DNA of 64,000 bases from Choristoneura fumiferana (Eukaryota; Arthropoda; Insecta; Lepidoptera; Tortricidae). Both the position numbers and the translations under genes were made by a program. The number at the start of each line of letters is the position of its first letter. The first letter of the stretch is position 1. Below are positions 53,521-64,000 of this stretch, piece after piece. Location of the stretch: NCBI RefSeq assembly GCF_025370935.1, contig NC_133490.1, positions 9,728,697 through 9,792,696 on the forward strand, written 5' to 3'. Below the pieces are notes generated by a model. That model was not told the origin of the DNA. It made no database searches and worked only from the letters and a program-made list of their open reading frames with translations.

Positions 53521-54789
53521 ATCTTTGTGTTTAAGTTTTCGATAAGAACTAAAAAAATCGGTTCAATTCGACTTGGACTCGCGCATCAACGGTTCCGTAC
53601 GTAGGTATTTATGAATATCCAGTGTTTTTTAAGCTTTAAAGCAAAATGTACGCAACGTGGGGTAATTTTAGATGGCTTATTGACATAGACAGTCAGAAAT
53701 TAATAATTATAATTTTCAGATTTTCTATTTATTTATACTATAAGGGGAAAAAATTGCTAATAGAGCTACTTTTATAACAAGTTCCAAGTTCTAGGACAGC
53801 CGGGAGTACCCTATAACTTTTTCTGTTATGGCGATTTGTATGGAAACACCTTTTTAATGACTGTAGCTTTTGATGACGTTAACTTAGAAGTTCAATTTTT
53901 TCACAGCTTCCGGAACTATTGACCAGAGTTTAGGGTTTTAATTTCAACTCGATACATACTCCGCGCGTTTACGGGATAAAGGGTCTTGACAGACAGACGG
54001 ATAGGCGGACAGCAAAGTTCCTTTTGAGGTACGGAACCTAAAAAACATTTGTTCCGGCTCTTTTCACATTTCGACATTTTTCATACTTGAAATATGGGAT
54101 GAAAGTTCGTCCAAACAAATTTACTATAGGTAAGTATACTTATCGGAAATATGTGTAGCATGCTTAGTAAGAATGCCGTCTTAATTATAATCCTACCCTC
54201 CTAACTTACAATAAAGGACGTAAGATGTCAAGAGTTCACTATGAAGAATTAGTCCTTTTGTGTTGGCAGGGTAGAATACACGTCGTATTGCTAAAATGTG
54301 GCTACCCGCAAAATATTTATGCTTTACCAAGAATGGAAGAACAAAAAAAATTATCTCAGATATAAAGCAATGTATTAAAATATGTTTCATAAACCGTAGA
54401 AGTTTCTTTGTTCTATTATTGGCAGAATAGGTACCCTAAATTAAAAACTTTCCAAAGTACTATTCCACGCGGACGAAGTCGCGGGCATAAGCTAGTAATA
54501 TAATAAATGCATCTTATTATTTGATGTAGCTTGATGCATGGTCTCGCCGCGCATGAAACGAATGTGATAAACATTCAATGTTCGCGCCGTCGTGGTCGAC
54601 ACATCCGCAGTAAAAGCACATTCCTCGATCACGTACAATAAGCCGCAATGTGGATTTATGTCGCACATAAATTGCTAAATAATGTGTTGGAATTTTCATT
54701 CTACACCCACTCGTCACGGGAAAGAGATGTTATATTAGAGTTATTTGAAAGTGCATAGCAACAAAAATTATAACTGTTTTTATTTTATC

Positions 54790-54930
54790 ACTAGCTGTTG
54801 CCCACGACACGACTCCATCCGTGTAGAATTCGTTTACCGCTATCCCGCGGGAACTATGCAATTTTCCGGGATAAAAACCGTCCTATGTCCTTCGCTGGGT
54901 CTCAAACTATCTGTATACGTATCGGTGGGT
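54790..54930 (+). repeat. Interspersed repeat D, diverged
   Basis: ACTAGCTGTTGCCCACGACA, CCCGCGGGAACTATGCAATT and CCGGGATAAAAACCGTCC. Confidence 0.65.
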
Positions 54931-54934
54931 GTGT

Positions 54935-55600
54935 TATGATCGGTATAAAAATATGTAGTTTATATATTTTCATTTGATATAACACCATTTGACATATTCC
55001 CAAAGGGTATAATCGCTCATTTTATATAATAAATGTTTGGTATAATATTAAAATATCTATTTTTACTTTGTATAATTATCATTTGGTATAACTATTATTT
55101 CTTATAACCATCATATTCTATAATTCTCATTTGGTATACAGCCACATTATATAACTATCTAAGCAAGGCATTAATTATATCCGTTCTGTTACAAAAAAAA
55201 ACCTACTTAGCCTTCTGAACCTAACCAACCCACTCGCTTCTGCTCAGTCTCATCATGCTCGCTCGCTTCGCTCGCTCACCGCCCCATAATTTAACATTTA
55301 AGCGTTATATCATTAGTTTATTATAGGAAATATGCATTCTATTTAAAGTATATTATATTAAATGTTATGCGATGTAATGATTATTATATAAAGCCATAAT
55401 TATATCATTTGTAAATAGGAAATATGCATTCTATTTAAAGTATATTATATTAAATGTTATGCGATGTAATGATTATTATATAAAGCCATAATTATATCAT
55501 TTGTAAATATATTATTTGTTATTATACGATTCAAAAATTATATCAAATGAGAGTTATTGCGACTAAAATTATATAAAAAAAATATAGCCGTCGTTACGCA
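54935..55600. repeat. TATAA/CATTTGG-reiterated AT-rich repeat
   Basis: Many imperfect copies of TATAATTATCATTTGGTATA-type words (for example near 54,970, 55,065, 55,125, 55,485 and 55,540) without a fixed period. It includes the exact 92-bp tandem duplication at 55,324-55,507 and a GC-richer interruption (GCTCGCTCGCTTCGCTCGCT) near 55,260. Confidence 0.6.
55324..55507. repeat. Perfect 92-bp tandem duplication
   Basis: TAGGAAATATGCATTCTATT begins at 55324 and again at 55416. The two units appear identical, ending TATCATTTGTAAA. Confidence 0.95.
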
Positions 55601-55762
55601 AAAAGACTTTTAAAGTTTCGTATTTATAATATTAGTGGAACTACCTCTTACCCTCTCTCTTTGCTGGCGTTACCTGTTAAGAATTAAGCACACAGCAGAC
55701 TACCAAGAGACACATTATGATGGAGCGTAGTACACACGCGTTTTTTTCTTTGTTTTCTTTTT

Positions 55763-56290
55763 TAGGGTTCCGTAGCCAAATGGCAGAAAACGGAACCCTT
55801 ATGGATTCGTCATGTCTGTCAAAGCCACTTTTTTCCGAAACTATAAGAACTATACTGTTGAAATTTGGTAAGTAGATGTAAGTATTCTGTGAACCGCATT
55901 AAGATTTTCACACAAAAATAGAAATAAAACAATAAATTTTGGGGGTCCCAAGTATACTTACACTGAAATTCAAAAATTTTTTTTCATCAAACCCATACGT
56001 GTGGGGTATCTATGGATAGGTCTTCAAAAATGATATTGAGTAGTGAGAGATACTGAATAGTTTGCGCGAGAGACACTTCCAAAGTGGTAAAATGTGTGTC
56101 CCCCTCCCCTTCCCCTGTAACTTTTAAATAAGAGAATGATAAAATTAAAAAAAATATATGATGAACATTGCATGCAAACTTCCACCGAAAATTGATTTGA
56201 ACGAGATCTAGTAAGTAGTTTTTTTAATACGTCATAAATCGTAAACCGCAATTTACCTTTCATTCAATTAACTCAAATATAAAAAAATAC
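55763..56290. repeat. Arm of the GGGTTCCGTAGCCAAAATGG fold-back family
   Basis: TTAGGGTTCCGTAGCCAAAT, GGAACCCTTATGGATTCG and a TTTTTTTCATCAAACCCATA block parallel the left half of 3,021-3,694, strongly diverged beyond about 56,000. Confidence 0.6.
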
Positions 56291-56294
56291 AGTT

Positions 56295-56460
56295 TAAGCA
56301 GGTCATCCGTCCATATCGTTGGTGGACGTCCTACGCTGTGCTTGCTGATCCGTGGTCTCCACTCCAGAACTTTTCGGTCCCAACGACCATCGATGTCCGT
56401 GCTGTATAACAGCCTGCCTGCACATTATAGCCACTTCAACGAACTAATTTGAATAGAATC
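56295..56460 (-). repeat. RTE-type 3' fragment
   Basis: Plus strand GCAGGTCATCCGTCCATATC, GTGGACGTCCTACGCTGTGC and TATAGCCACTTCAACGAACT; reverse of the GLKWAGHI...VGRPPTRWTDDL region. Confidence 0.75.
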
Positions 56461-56742
56461 GAATAGAATAGAAAAAATATATTTTTGAACAACTACGAGT
56501 ACAGCTAATAATACAGCTAAACAAAAGCAAAAAAAATACAAAAATATTTATTTGCTTAATGATTCACAAGTTATAAGTATAGTTATGCCCAGCGGACCCC
56601 AAACTAGGCTGAGCCTGTATCTTGGGACCCTGGAGTGCAATATGTGAAATGAAACAATACAAAAGAATCAGAATAAAACCTAATTTAGTCCAGAAAACCT
56701 AAATTACATTAAAAATAAAAAAGACGACAAGTGCGCAAGTCT

Positions 56743-56750
<8 letters not shown>

Positions 56751-56808
<58 letters not shown>
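56751..56808. repeat. TG microsatellite
   Basis: Uninterrupted (TG)n after GTGTGCG, followed by CGTGAGTATGTGTATC. Confidence 0.97.
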
Positions 56809-56812
<4 letters not shown>

Positions 56813-57339
56813 AGTATGTGTATCTGTATCTGCAGATGTGTGCCAGCAGGAGAAAGAATTATCTGACAAGAAGTAAGGCCTCTGTGTCTTTATAAGATAG
56901 TGAGAGCAGCCACCTTTTTACGATCACTTTAACTTTATCAGTCGTGCAGTATTGCATCCTATGTATTTTTTGCAGATATTATTATATATTCGCCGGTGCA
57001 TATACTTTGGCGCGCGCTTAGCCAGGGCTGATCTGTAACTAGGTAAAGGGACTCGAAACACACGTTTGGCCAGATGTTCTGAGTAGATAGGTCAATTTAT
57101 AACCAAACAATAAACATATACATATGTAGTTGATATAAAAAGGACACCCCTCAGCATGTATCATGGCCATGGCACGCGATGCCACGACGCTGATTTTCAG
57201 TGGGTCCACAGCAACTTAAAACTAAACCAAGTTAGACAAACACAAGATGATACATGACATACAATTAAACCTAAAAAGAGAGAGAGCTTTGCTTGGCTGT
57301 CGGTAACCCCCTTCTATATACTATATACTCCTTCTATAT

Positions 57340-57960
57340 ACTCAGTGACAGTCAACAGCCCTAAAGGCGCTCACATCGCCAAAAGGTTGACTCAAGACTG
57401 ATCTATAATGGAGTACAAGCACTAAACAAGTTTGGCAGACGCAATAAAGTGAGACTGGTTTGGATCCCAGGACACAAAGGCTTCATCGGAAATGAAAAAA
57501 AGCCGATGAGCTAGCAAGGGAAGGGTCATGAACAAAAACATAGGCCCGAGCCGTATGTGGGACTTTCACAGGGTACCATGAAGAATGCCATAAACGACCA
57601 CACCACACTTAAACACCAACAAGAGTGGAAAACACTGGAAGGTCTAAAGCATTCAAACGATTCATCGAAAATGTCAGCACAAGCTGGACTAAAAACTCTG
57701 GACACTCAGTAGGAAACAACTCCGACATAATCGTCGGGGCATTCACAGGTCACTTCAATACTAAACACATACTAGTAAAGATGGACTACAGGACAATGAA
57801 GTCTGTAGAATATGTGGCGAGGGAAGACGAAACAATGGAACCACATTATGTGTGAATGTGACGCCCTCGCCAGATCAAGAATGAGACTCTTTGGCGACGG
57901 ATACCCCGCACCAGGAGACTTTAAGGCACTACACTACCGCTACGTCAGATCATCCAATTT
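57340..57960 (+). pseudogene. Non-LTR retrotransposon RNase H and C-terminal region, degraded
   Basis: Reading in broken frames: LVWIPGHKGFIGNEK at about 57,455-57,500, then (after a +1 shift) ADELAREG, the catalytic-His region and last Asp helix of a retroelement RNase H. Next come AFKRFIENVSTSW, GAFTGHFNTKHILVKM and, after further shifts, a CECDALARSRMRLFGD segment. This matches the RNase H plus C-terminal region of Jockey/R1/I-type elements. At least two frameshifts and a stop make it non-functional. It is on the strand opposite to filamin. Confidence 0.85.
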
Positions 57961-58389
57961 ATGGACGAGGTGATAAAGGCAATAGAGTAAGTGCGAAAGG
58001 AGGGAATACACACAAAGATCCCTACGGTCGAAGTGTATCCGCAAGGACCCCTAAGCATAAGATAAGATTTAAGATAACCCCCTTCTTCTCGTACTTCTAT
58101 CTTCCTGTTTTCATTAATTATATTGTTATTAAAGTATAGAATATGAACGATTTCATATTTTTAGACACAATCCGACCGTCATCATGACTCAATATTACGC
58201 AACTTCACAATAAATGCTAAAGCTTCAATCCCATTAACTGCCAGGAATGCGTGTAAATCTGCGCTTGCACGTACACTAAATCACTGAATAGCCGGCACTG
58301 GCGTGTAATGAGCATTGTTTTACTAAATGTATGTTAACGTCGCTGAAGTATGTTGATCTTAATGGGGTCGCCATTCATGCGGGATTACT

Positions 58390-58920
58390 GTGATTTTAAT
58401 GTATTTTTCATCACACTTGCTCGTAAACAGTGTCGTAACATGCAGGCTACCTTGGTTGCAACCCCCCAAATAAAACCCTCGACCTTTATGTGCTTCTCAT
58501 GAAACCCGTGGTCGGTAAATGAGTCATTTCCCTCACTAATTTTGTTGTCATGAAGCCCAAGGTCGGTAAATGAGTGTGATACTGCATGGCGTGCAGCAGC
58601 GCCTGCAGGAGCGCGGCGCGCGCACGTCGGGCGGCATGGTCAGGCTGGGGTAGGGCTAGGGCGCGCGGAGGCTGGCGCTGCCAGAGCGTAGTCAGCGTAT
58701 CGGCAATTTAAAAAAAAAAAAGTTTTCTTTTACAAATATACAATTTTACTCGCAATGTGATGAAAACATTGTATGTCGCACGGGAGGTACTAGAATTACG
58801 AACATCGACTCATTAAAGCCCTCAGTCTCGACTTCGGAATTCTAATAGACTCTCGTTCGTAATTCCTTGTTTACCGCCCTTAAGACACAATGTACTATTA
58901 ACATTATCATACCTGACTGC
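58390..58920. repeat. Unclassified repeat with GC-rich centre
   Basis: Same ordered blocks as 37,850-38,330. The centre (58,580-58,690) is unusually GC-rich for this window (GCGGCGCGCGCACGTCGGGC) with repeated GGTCGGTAAATGAGT nearby. No open frame of note. Confidence 0.65.
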
Positions 58921-59281
58921 CGAGTAAACTGAATCACGCACCAACCAAGGTATCCTTTTCATACTTAATCAATTTCGCTATAATTTATTTGTCAATTGTA
59001 TGATTTTAATGTTGTATCTGTTTGATCAGCAGTAGATAGTATTGCTAATAGTAAATAAAATATTACTTTACGTAAACTTGTTATAAAAATGTGTTAAATT
59101 TCCCAGTAATTACTTTTTGGTTTTAGCCAGTCTGTAAAATGGAATATTCTAGTAGCCTTTGATTTATCGACAATAGTGGGAAAAAAATCACACAATACGA
59201 GTACTTACTTTTTTTTAATAGGCTCTAATAGAGAGCTACATAATGTGTCTAAACTCCGTCTAGCCCTGATAAACCTGCTAA

Positions 59282-59385
59282 TCCTGCCGTGGTGCCCCTG
59301 GTGTTGCAGGTGTCTATGGGCGGTGTTGATCTCTTACCATCAGGAGACCCACTTGCTCGTTTGCCATCCAGTCGAATAAAAAAAC
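59282..59385 (+). repeat. Repeat C, 3' part
   Basis: CTGGTGTTGCAGGTGTCTAT, GGAGACCCACTTGCTCGTTT and GCCATCCAGTCGAATAAAAA. Confidence 0.8.
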
Positions 59386-59467
59386 ATATTTTTTATCCCC
59401 TGACCTAAGCAAACCAACAAACAAATATTACACGTTATACAAAGTGTCATGAAATTATTCCAGAGCC

Positions 59468-59690
59468 ACAACTAGCTGGTGCCTGCGACTCCGTCCGCGT
59501 AAATTTCGTTTATCGCTATCCCCCAGGAACATTGCAATTTTACAGAATAAAAACTGTCCTATGTTCTTCCCCGAGCCTCAAATCATCCGTATACCAAATT
59601 TTATCTAAATTCGTTTTCCGGTTTAGACGGGAAAAGATTACAAACAAACAGACTTACAAACTTTCGTATTCATAACATTAGTGGGATATT
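59468..59690 (+). repeat. Interspersed repeat D, diverged
   Basis: ACTAGCTGGTGCCTGCGACT, CCCAGGAACATTGCAATTTT and TTCGTATTCATAACATTAGT. Confidence 0.7.
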
Positions 59691-60654
59691 TCAGAAGACG
59701 GTTCATTTGACTGGACACTCCTATAAAGGTTCTGTAGATTTTTTTATTCACATTGCAGTCACGTTGTTTACTTTTAACATCGATCAATGTATGAAATCAT
59801 TTGGTAACGTCACTGAAAAAAAAACCGAAGCAAGTACTGAAATATTTCTGAGTTAATTTAAAAAATATAAAAACAAAATTGGTAAGTACTTTTCTCTGTT
59901 CTAGATCGTGGTTGTCTAGACGGTAATCAATAAAATAATTACATCCGACGTGGAATTATTTATTTTTTTTAATTTATTTTTAACTAGTGCAACAAACAGT
60001 TTCAATAAATCTTGGCACATTACCATTTTCTATTTCCAATGTACTTTTAGTACCGTGAAAAATACTGATACGAAAATATATTCAAGATTTTTTTTATTCT
60101 TCATTCGTCCTAATAATTTCAAGTAAAATACATCTTAAACCCGCGACATGGTGAGTCAAATAAATCACAACACCATTGTCTCGAAAAAACAGTTAATAAA
60201 ATAGCAAATAACGCTCATAATAAAGATCATTCAACCTAATCTGTTTTATTTCGAGCAGCTTGATTCTGTTATTTCTGGCGGGAACGTGTAGGTAAACTAA
60301 ATGATCGCGAGTGGTATCACATTTTTTGGATTACAGAGAAAATATAATTAAATTTTAATAGTGTTATTGGGAGCAACGTCTCTGTCTTGGCAATACACAA
60401 TGCGAATTGAAAATCTACTCTGTACAGGCTATAGATACTGTGATCTGACTCCGTAATAACTCGATGCCCACCGAGTTGTCACAACTTCGTTTACTTATTT
60501 GCATACATACACTTAAATAAATAAATATGGCCGGGGGGTCCTATCCCAAATCGGCATATTCAGTCACGAGCGCAAATGTCGTCGTGATGTTACTTCAATC
60601 ATCTGTAAACACCTAAAAGATGTCAAGGCCTATTAAGTATTAATTTATTTACTT
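59691..60654. other. Intron stretch, nothing recognised
   Basis: AT-rich non-coding sequence. A possible retroelement tail remnant (CCGGGGGGTCCTATCCCAAA) lies near 60,531. Confidence 0.4.
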
Positions 60655-60875
60655 ACTAGCTTTTGCCCAGGCTTCGCCCGCGTAGAATGCGGTTACCGCG
60701 CGCTGTTCCCTCGGGAACTGTGCATTTTTTTTCGGGATAAAAAGTAGCTTATGTTACTCTCGGGCCCATAAACTAACTATATACCAAAAATCACGTCGAT
60801 CCGTCACTCCGTTTCGACGTGAAAGACGCACAAACATACAAACACACTTTCGTATTTTATAACATTAGTATGGAT
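60655..60875 (+). repeat. Interspersed repeat D, well preserved
   Basis: CTAGCTTTTGCCCAGGCTTC, CTGTTCCCTCGGGAACTGTG, CACGTCGATCCGTCACTCCG and TTTATAACATTAGTATGG. Confidence 0.8.
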
Positions 60876-61332
60876 TTGCATACACACTCTTACATCAATC
60901 ATTACAGGTAGGTATATAATCTTCCTTAATATTTATTCTTTTTGTAAGTAAATTACGAATAATGTGACGCCCTTGTGGATTCACCCAGAGCACAGAGGAA
61001 CAAATCTGTTACATCGATATTATTGTCTAACTCTTTGTTATTTCACTGATATTAGGTAAAAATGTACATGAACATATTGCGTAGTTTACTCTTTAATTTT
61101 CCTGAAGGAAGGTTTCCATGATCAATGAAAAAAAAATGTGATATTTTTTGTGCGGTCAGTCATACAGTGATACTGTTTTCGAATATTGAAAATGGGCTTT
61201 ACAAGGGACAATTTAATCCCCTATTAAATTTACGAGTATTTTTGTAACACGGTGAATACATACCTAAACAAACAACAATAGTAGATTGATAAACGAAGGT
61301 TGTAATTGATCATTTGCACTCGATTTGAACAC

Positions 61333-61617
61333 ACAATGCAGGTGGTAGGACCTTGTGCAAGGTCCGCCCGGATTGCTACCACCATCTTGCTCGCTAATCC
61401 TGCCGTGAAGCAGCAGTGCTTGCACTGTTGTGTTTCGGCGTGGAGAGTAAGACAGCCGGTGAAATAACTGGCACTTGAGGTAAGTATTCCATCTTAGGCC
61501 TCTAGGTTGGCAACGCATCTGCAATACCCTGGTGTTGCAGTTGTCTATGGGCGGTGGTGATCTCTTACCATCAGGAGACCCACTTGCTCGTTTGCCATCC
61601 AGTCGAATAAAAAAAAA
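61333..61617 (+). repeat. Lepidopteran interspersed repeat C, full copy
   Basis: TGCAGGTGGTAGGACCTTGT to GCCATCCAGTCGAATAAAAA with a poly-A tail. It nearly matches 20,435-20,715. Confidence 0.83.
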
Positions 61618-62319
61618 ATTGTACTTTTCATCACAAATGCGAGGAAATAAAGAAAAACCGTTATGAATGTATACACAATTTGTAACAGAGCTGTAGAAAA
61701 TGTGTCGCGCCAAACTGTCTTTTTTTTTTAATGGCCTCGCGCTCTTTGGCTTTGACACATTCAGCCAGCACTGGCCAGCAGCATTATGCCAGCATGGAGG
61801 TTTGGAGGTAAGTATTACGCATTACAATCTCCTTGTTTACCAATTCGTACAAAGGAGCACCACTCGATTTTTAAATTTACTTACATCACAAAAAATGAAA
61901 ATTTACAACATGGATTTCAAGTTAAATGCAACCTACTTTCAGAGATTAAGTGATGAGCATTTTAATCTTTACCCAATAAAAATTAATGCCCTTCCCAATA
62001 GCTTCCATGCCTAAAATTAAACGCTTTTAACACATTCCATTCAAAACTAAACGACGCACGTAAGACCGACTAACAGTTCTGATTCTTTAATCCTTGTAAT
62101 ACAGTGAATCCCGGTCTTTACCCAATGAAATGATTTCGACACGGTTGTTAGCAGGTCGATAAATCTTCGTCTGTGGCACCATTTTTCTGCATCTGAGTTT
62201 AACTGATTTTTGTTAAGGCCGCGGTCTGTTGTAAGCGGACCAATTTAACTAATTTAAGTTGTTATTTTATTATGTAAGGTTAGCTGTTGTAATTATTTAT
62301 TATGTGTGTATCGTTTATG
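61618..62319. other. Intron stretch, nothing recognised
   Basis: The open frame at 61,700-62,014 has no domain signature and unremarkable composition. Confidence 0.4.
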
Positions 62320-62331
62320 TGTGTATCGATA

Positions 62332-62630
62332 AAGCCGTGGTGGCCTAGTGGTTTGACCTATCGCTCTCATCAACAGAGGGTCGTGGGTTCAAACCCCGGC
62401 TCGCACCTCTGAGTTTTTCCGAAAATCATGTGCGGAATTACATTTGAAATTACCAGAGCTTCGCGGTGAAGGAAAACATCGTGAGGAAACCTGCATTATC
62501 CTGCGAAGCAATCAATGTGGTGCTGTGAAGTTCCCAATCCGCACTGGGCCCGCGTGGGAACTAGGCCCAAGCCTCTTGTTCCGAGAGGAGGCCTTGTGCC
62601 CAGCAGGTGGGACGTATATAGGCTGGATGG
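62332..62630 (+). repeat. tRNA-derived SINE, family B, full length with TSD
   Basis: GCCGTGGTGGCCTAGTGGTT, B box GGGTTCAAACCCC, body, end CGTATATAGGCTGGATGG. TGTGTATC occurs on both sides (62320-62327 and 62631-62638), a likely target-site duplication. Confidence 0.88.
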
Positions 62631-62799
62631 TGTGTATCTATATTTTAAAGCAAACAAATCTAAACCTCATCAACAACATTACATAAAAAGATGCAAGTCT
62701 TCTAACGTAGTGCTCATACTGCAAAGAAGTTTTGAGATACAATGTTAAAACAAGTAGGTTATTTTAGTCAGTACCGGGGAGTGTCCATGCAGTTTCTAG

Positions 62800-62865
62800 G
62801 AGTTGGCAACACTGTAAGGAAGGCCTATATCCAACAGTGGACGCCCTACGGCTCAATGATGATGA
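62800..62865 (+). repeat. RTE-type tail remnant
   Basis: GGAAGGCCTATATCCAACAG, TGGACGCCCTACGGCTCA and TGATGATGATAG. Confidence 0.75.
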
Positions 62866-63127
62866 TAGCCGTGCAATGGCCAAGTTATTTACGTGTACCT
62901 GTTCCCCGCTCTATCGCTCGACCCAAAACCCCTTACCCTTAAAGAACAACACCACGACGGACCATACCCGTAGAGATTTACGGACCCGGATCTATTTTCA
63001 TTAAATAAATTTAATTTTAATTTGGAGCGCGATTTCGTATAGACTTAATCTGTGTTCCCGCGAATGATTTTTTTGTGCTCAAGCACGTAGTTTACGTGTT
63101 ATTTATGTGACTTCACCCTAAAAATGA

Positions 63128-63306
63128 TCGCGCGCTGTCCCCTCGGGAACTGTGAATTTTTCCGGGATAAAAGTAGCCTATGTCACTCTAGGGCCCATAA
63201 ACTATCTTTATGACAAAAATCACGTCGATCCGTGGCTCCGTTTCGACGTGAAAGACGGACAAACATACACACAAACACACACACTTTCGCATTTATAATA
63301 TTATAT
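63128..63306 (+). repeat. Interspersed repeat D
   Basis: CGCGCTGTCCCCTCGGGAAC, CACGTCGATCCGTGGCTCCG and TTTCGCATTTATAATATTAT. Its 5' CTAGCTTTTGCCC end is missing. Confidence 0.78.
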
Positions 63307-63339
63307 TTACACATCGCGAACATACACTTGCAAAGAAAT

Positions 63340-63455
63340 TGAAAGGTGTGTGAAGTTTCCAATTCACACTGGGCTTGCGCGGGAGTTACAGCACAAACAC
63401 TCTCATTTTGTGAGGAGGCCTTCAGCCCGCAGTGGTTATAGGCCGATATGATGAG
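63340..63455 (+). repeat. SINE family B, 3' fragment
   Basis: GTGTGAAGTTTCCAATTCAC, ACTGGGCTTGCGCGGGAG and TGAGGAGGCCTTCAGCCCGC, diverged, ending GATATGATGAGTGATG. Confidence 0.65.
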
Positions 63456-64000
63456 TGATGACCATTGAGTTGTGTGGGCTTGTCAAAGTCAAAATAGCTT
63501 GATTTAAATACATAATGTCACAATTAGTTAGTTTTTATTTTATTTCTCTTTTATTGTTTTTATTTTTTTCATTTATTTTATTGATTTTTTGTTTTATTTG
63601 GGTAGTTTAGTTATATATTTATTTGAGTACTGTACTGTTTTATTTCATTTGATTTAGTATTGTTTTTGTTTTTTTTTTAATTGAAATTTGGCATGTGATG
63701 TACTTTATTTGAATATATATGTTATAAGAAGTACATATAAATGTCAAAAAACCTATACCACCAATTTATAAAAACCTCTGTTAAGAAGAATCCAGTACTT
63801 TTGAAATTTAATAGGGTACGAGTATATGTTTTTCAAAACAGATCCACAATGTCATTCGACTGATATGAATCACCCTGTATTATAACGAATACAAAGTATG
63901 TTTGAGATCGAGTGAAATGTCAACGGCCGCAGTAAGGAAGCTGTAAATCATGGCCAGTGATGCGCGAGCGCCACCACGCCTGATTTCAGATATACATTAT
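63456..64000. other. Very T-rich stretch, nothing recognised
   Basis: Starts with a retroelement-tail phrase (GTCAAAGTCAAAATAGCTTG), then long T-rich low-complexity sequence. No gene seen. Confidence 0.45.

Noticed and set aside
58560..58700. GC-rich patch as an upstream filamin exon or CpG island promoter
   Set aside because: It belongs to the repeat also found at 37,850-38,330 and has no open frame with filamin character.
61264..61758. 164-codon minus-strand frame
   Set aside because: It is the reverse of interspersed repeat C and its poly-A; no domain.

Overview
The window is nuclear DNA from an insect, almost certainly a moth or butterfly. It is AT-rich and intron-rich, and it is crowded with repeat types that are typical of Lepidoptera: tRNA-derived SINEs with TGATGA tails, 3' ends of RTE-type non-LTR retrotransposons, fold-back MITEs, and the interspersed repeat containing a TTTTGCCCGCGGCTCCGCC-like motif.

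Only one host gene can be supported: filamin, the orthologue of Drosophila cheerio, on the minus strand. Eleven consecutive coding exons lie between 15,280 and 7,996, with GT/AG sites and compatible phases throughout. They encode 580 codons of filamin Ig-like repeats that line up with human filamin A repeats 16 to 21, the part just after hinge 1. The most upstream of these exons (15,040-15,280) carries its own ATG, two in-frame stops directly before it, and a TATA-like box with an initiator-like site. It looks like the first exon of a short filamin without an actin-binding domain, comparable to Drosophila FLN90. A twelfth exon, 36 kb further upstream (51,373-51,485), ends in the same phase and supplies an alternative version of the same beta strand. 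I read it as the exon through which the full-length isoform splices into the shared acceptor at 14,484. The actin-binding domain and repeats 1-15 would lie to the right of the window, and the last repeats (end of 21 to 24) to the left.

Layout: 1-7,900 holds repeats in the next filamin intron or flank, including two fold-back elements. 7,996-15,344 holds the exons and the candidate internal promoter. 15,345-51,372 is an intron for the long isoform and 5' flank for the short one, full of nested SINEs, RTE tails and MITEs. Within it, about 6.3 kb (34,979-41,271) is repeated almost base for base at 41,357-47,246, and a run of 69 Ns sits at the junction. The right copy lacks two insertions that the left copy has. 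This is most simply two haplotypes placed in tandem by the assembler. 51,486-64,000 is again repeat-rich intron, with a degraded non-LTR retrotransposon RNase H region near 57.4-57.9 kb.

I found no operon, CRISPR array, prokaryotic system or intact mobile-element gene. The biologically interesting system is the two-way choice of filamin N-terminus: internal promoter versus long splice onto one shared exon.
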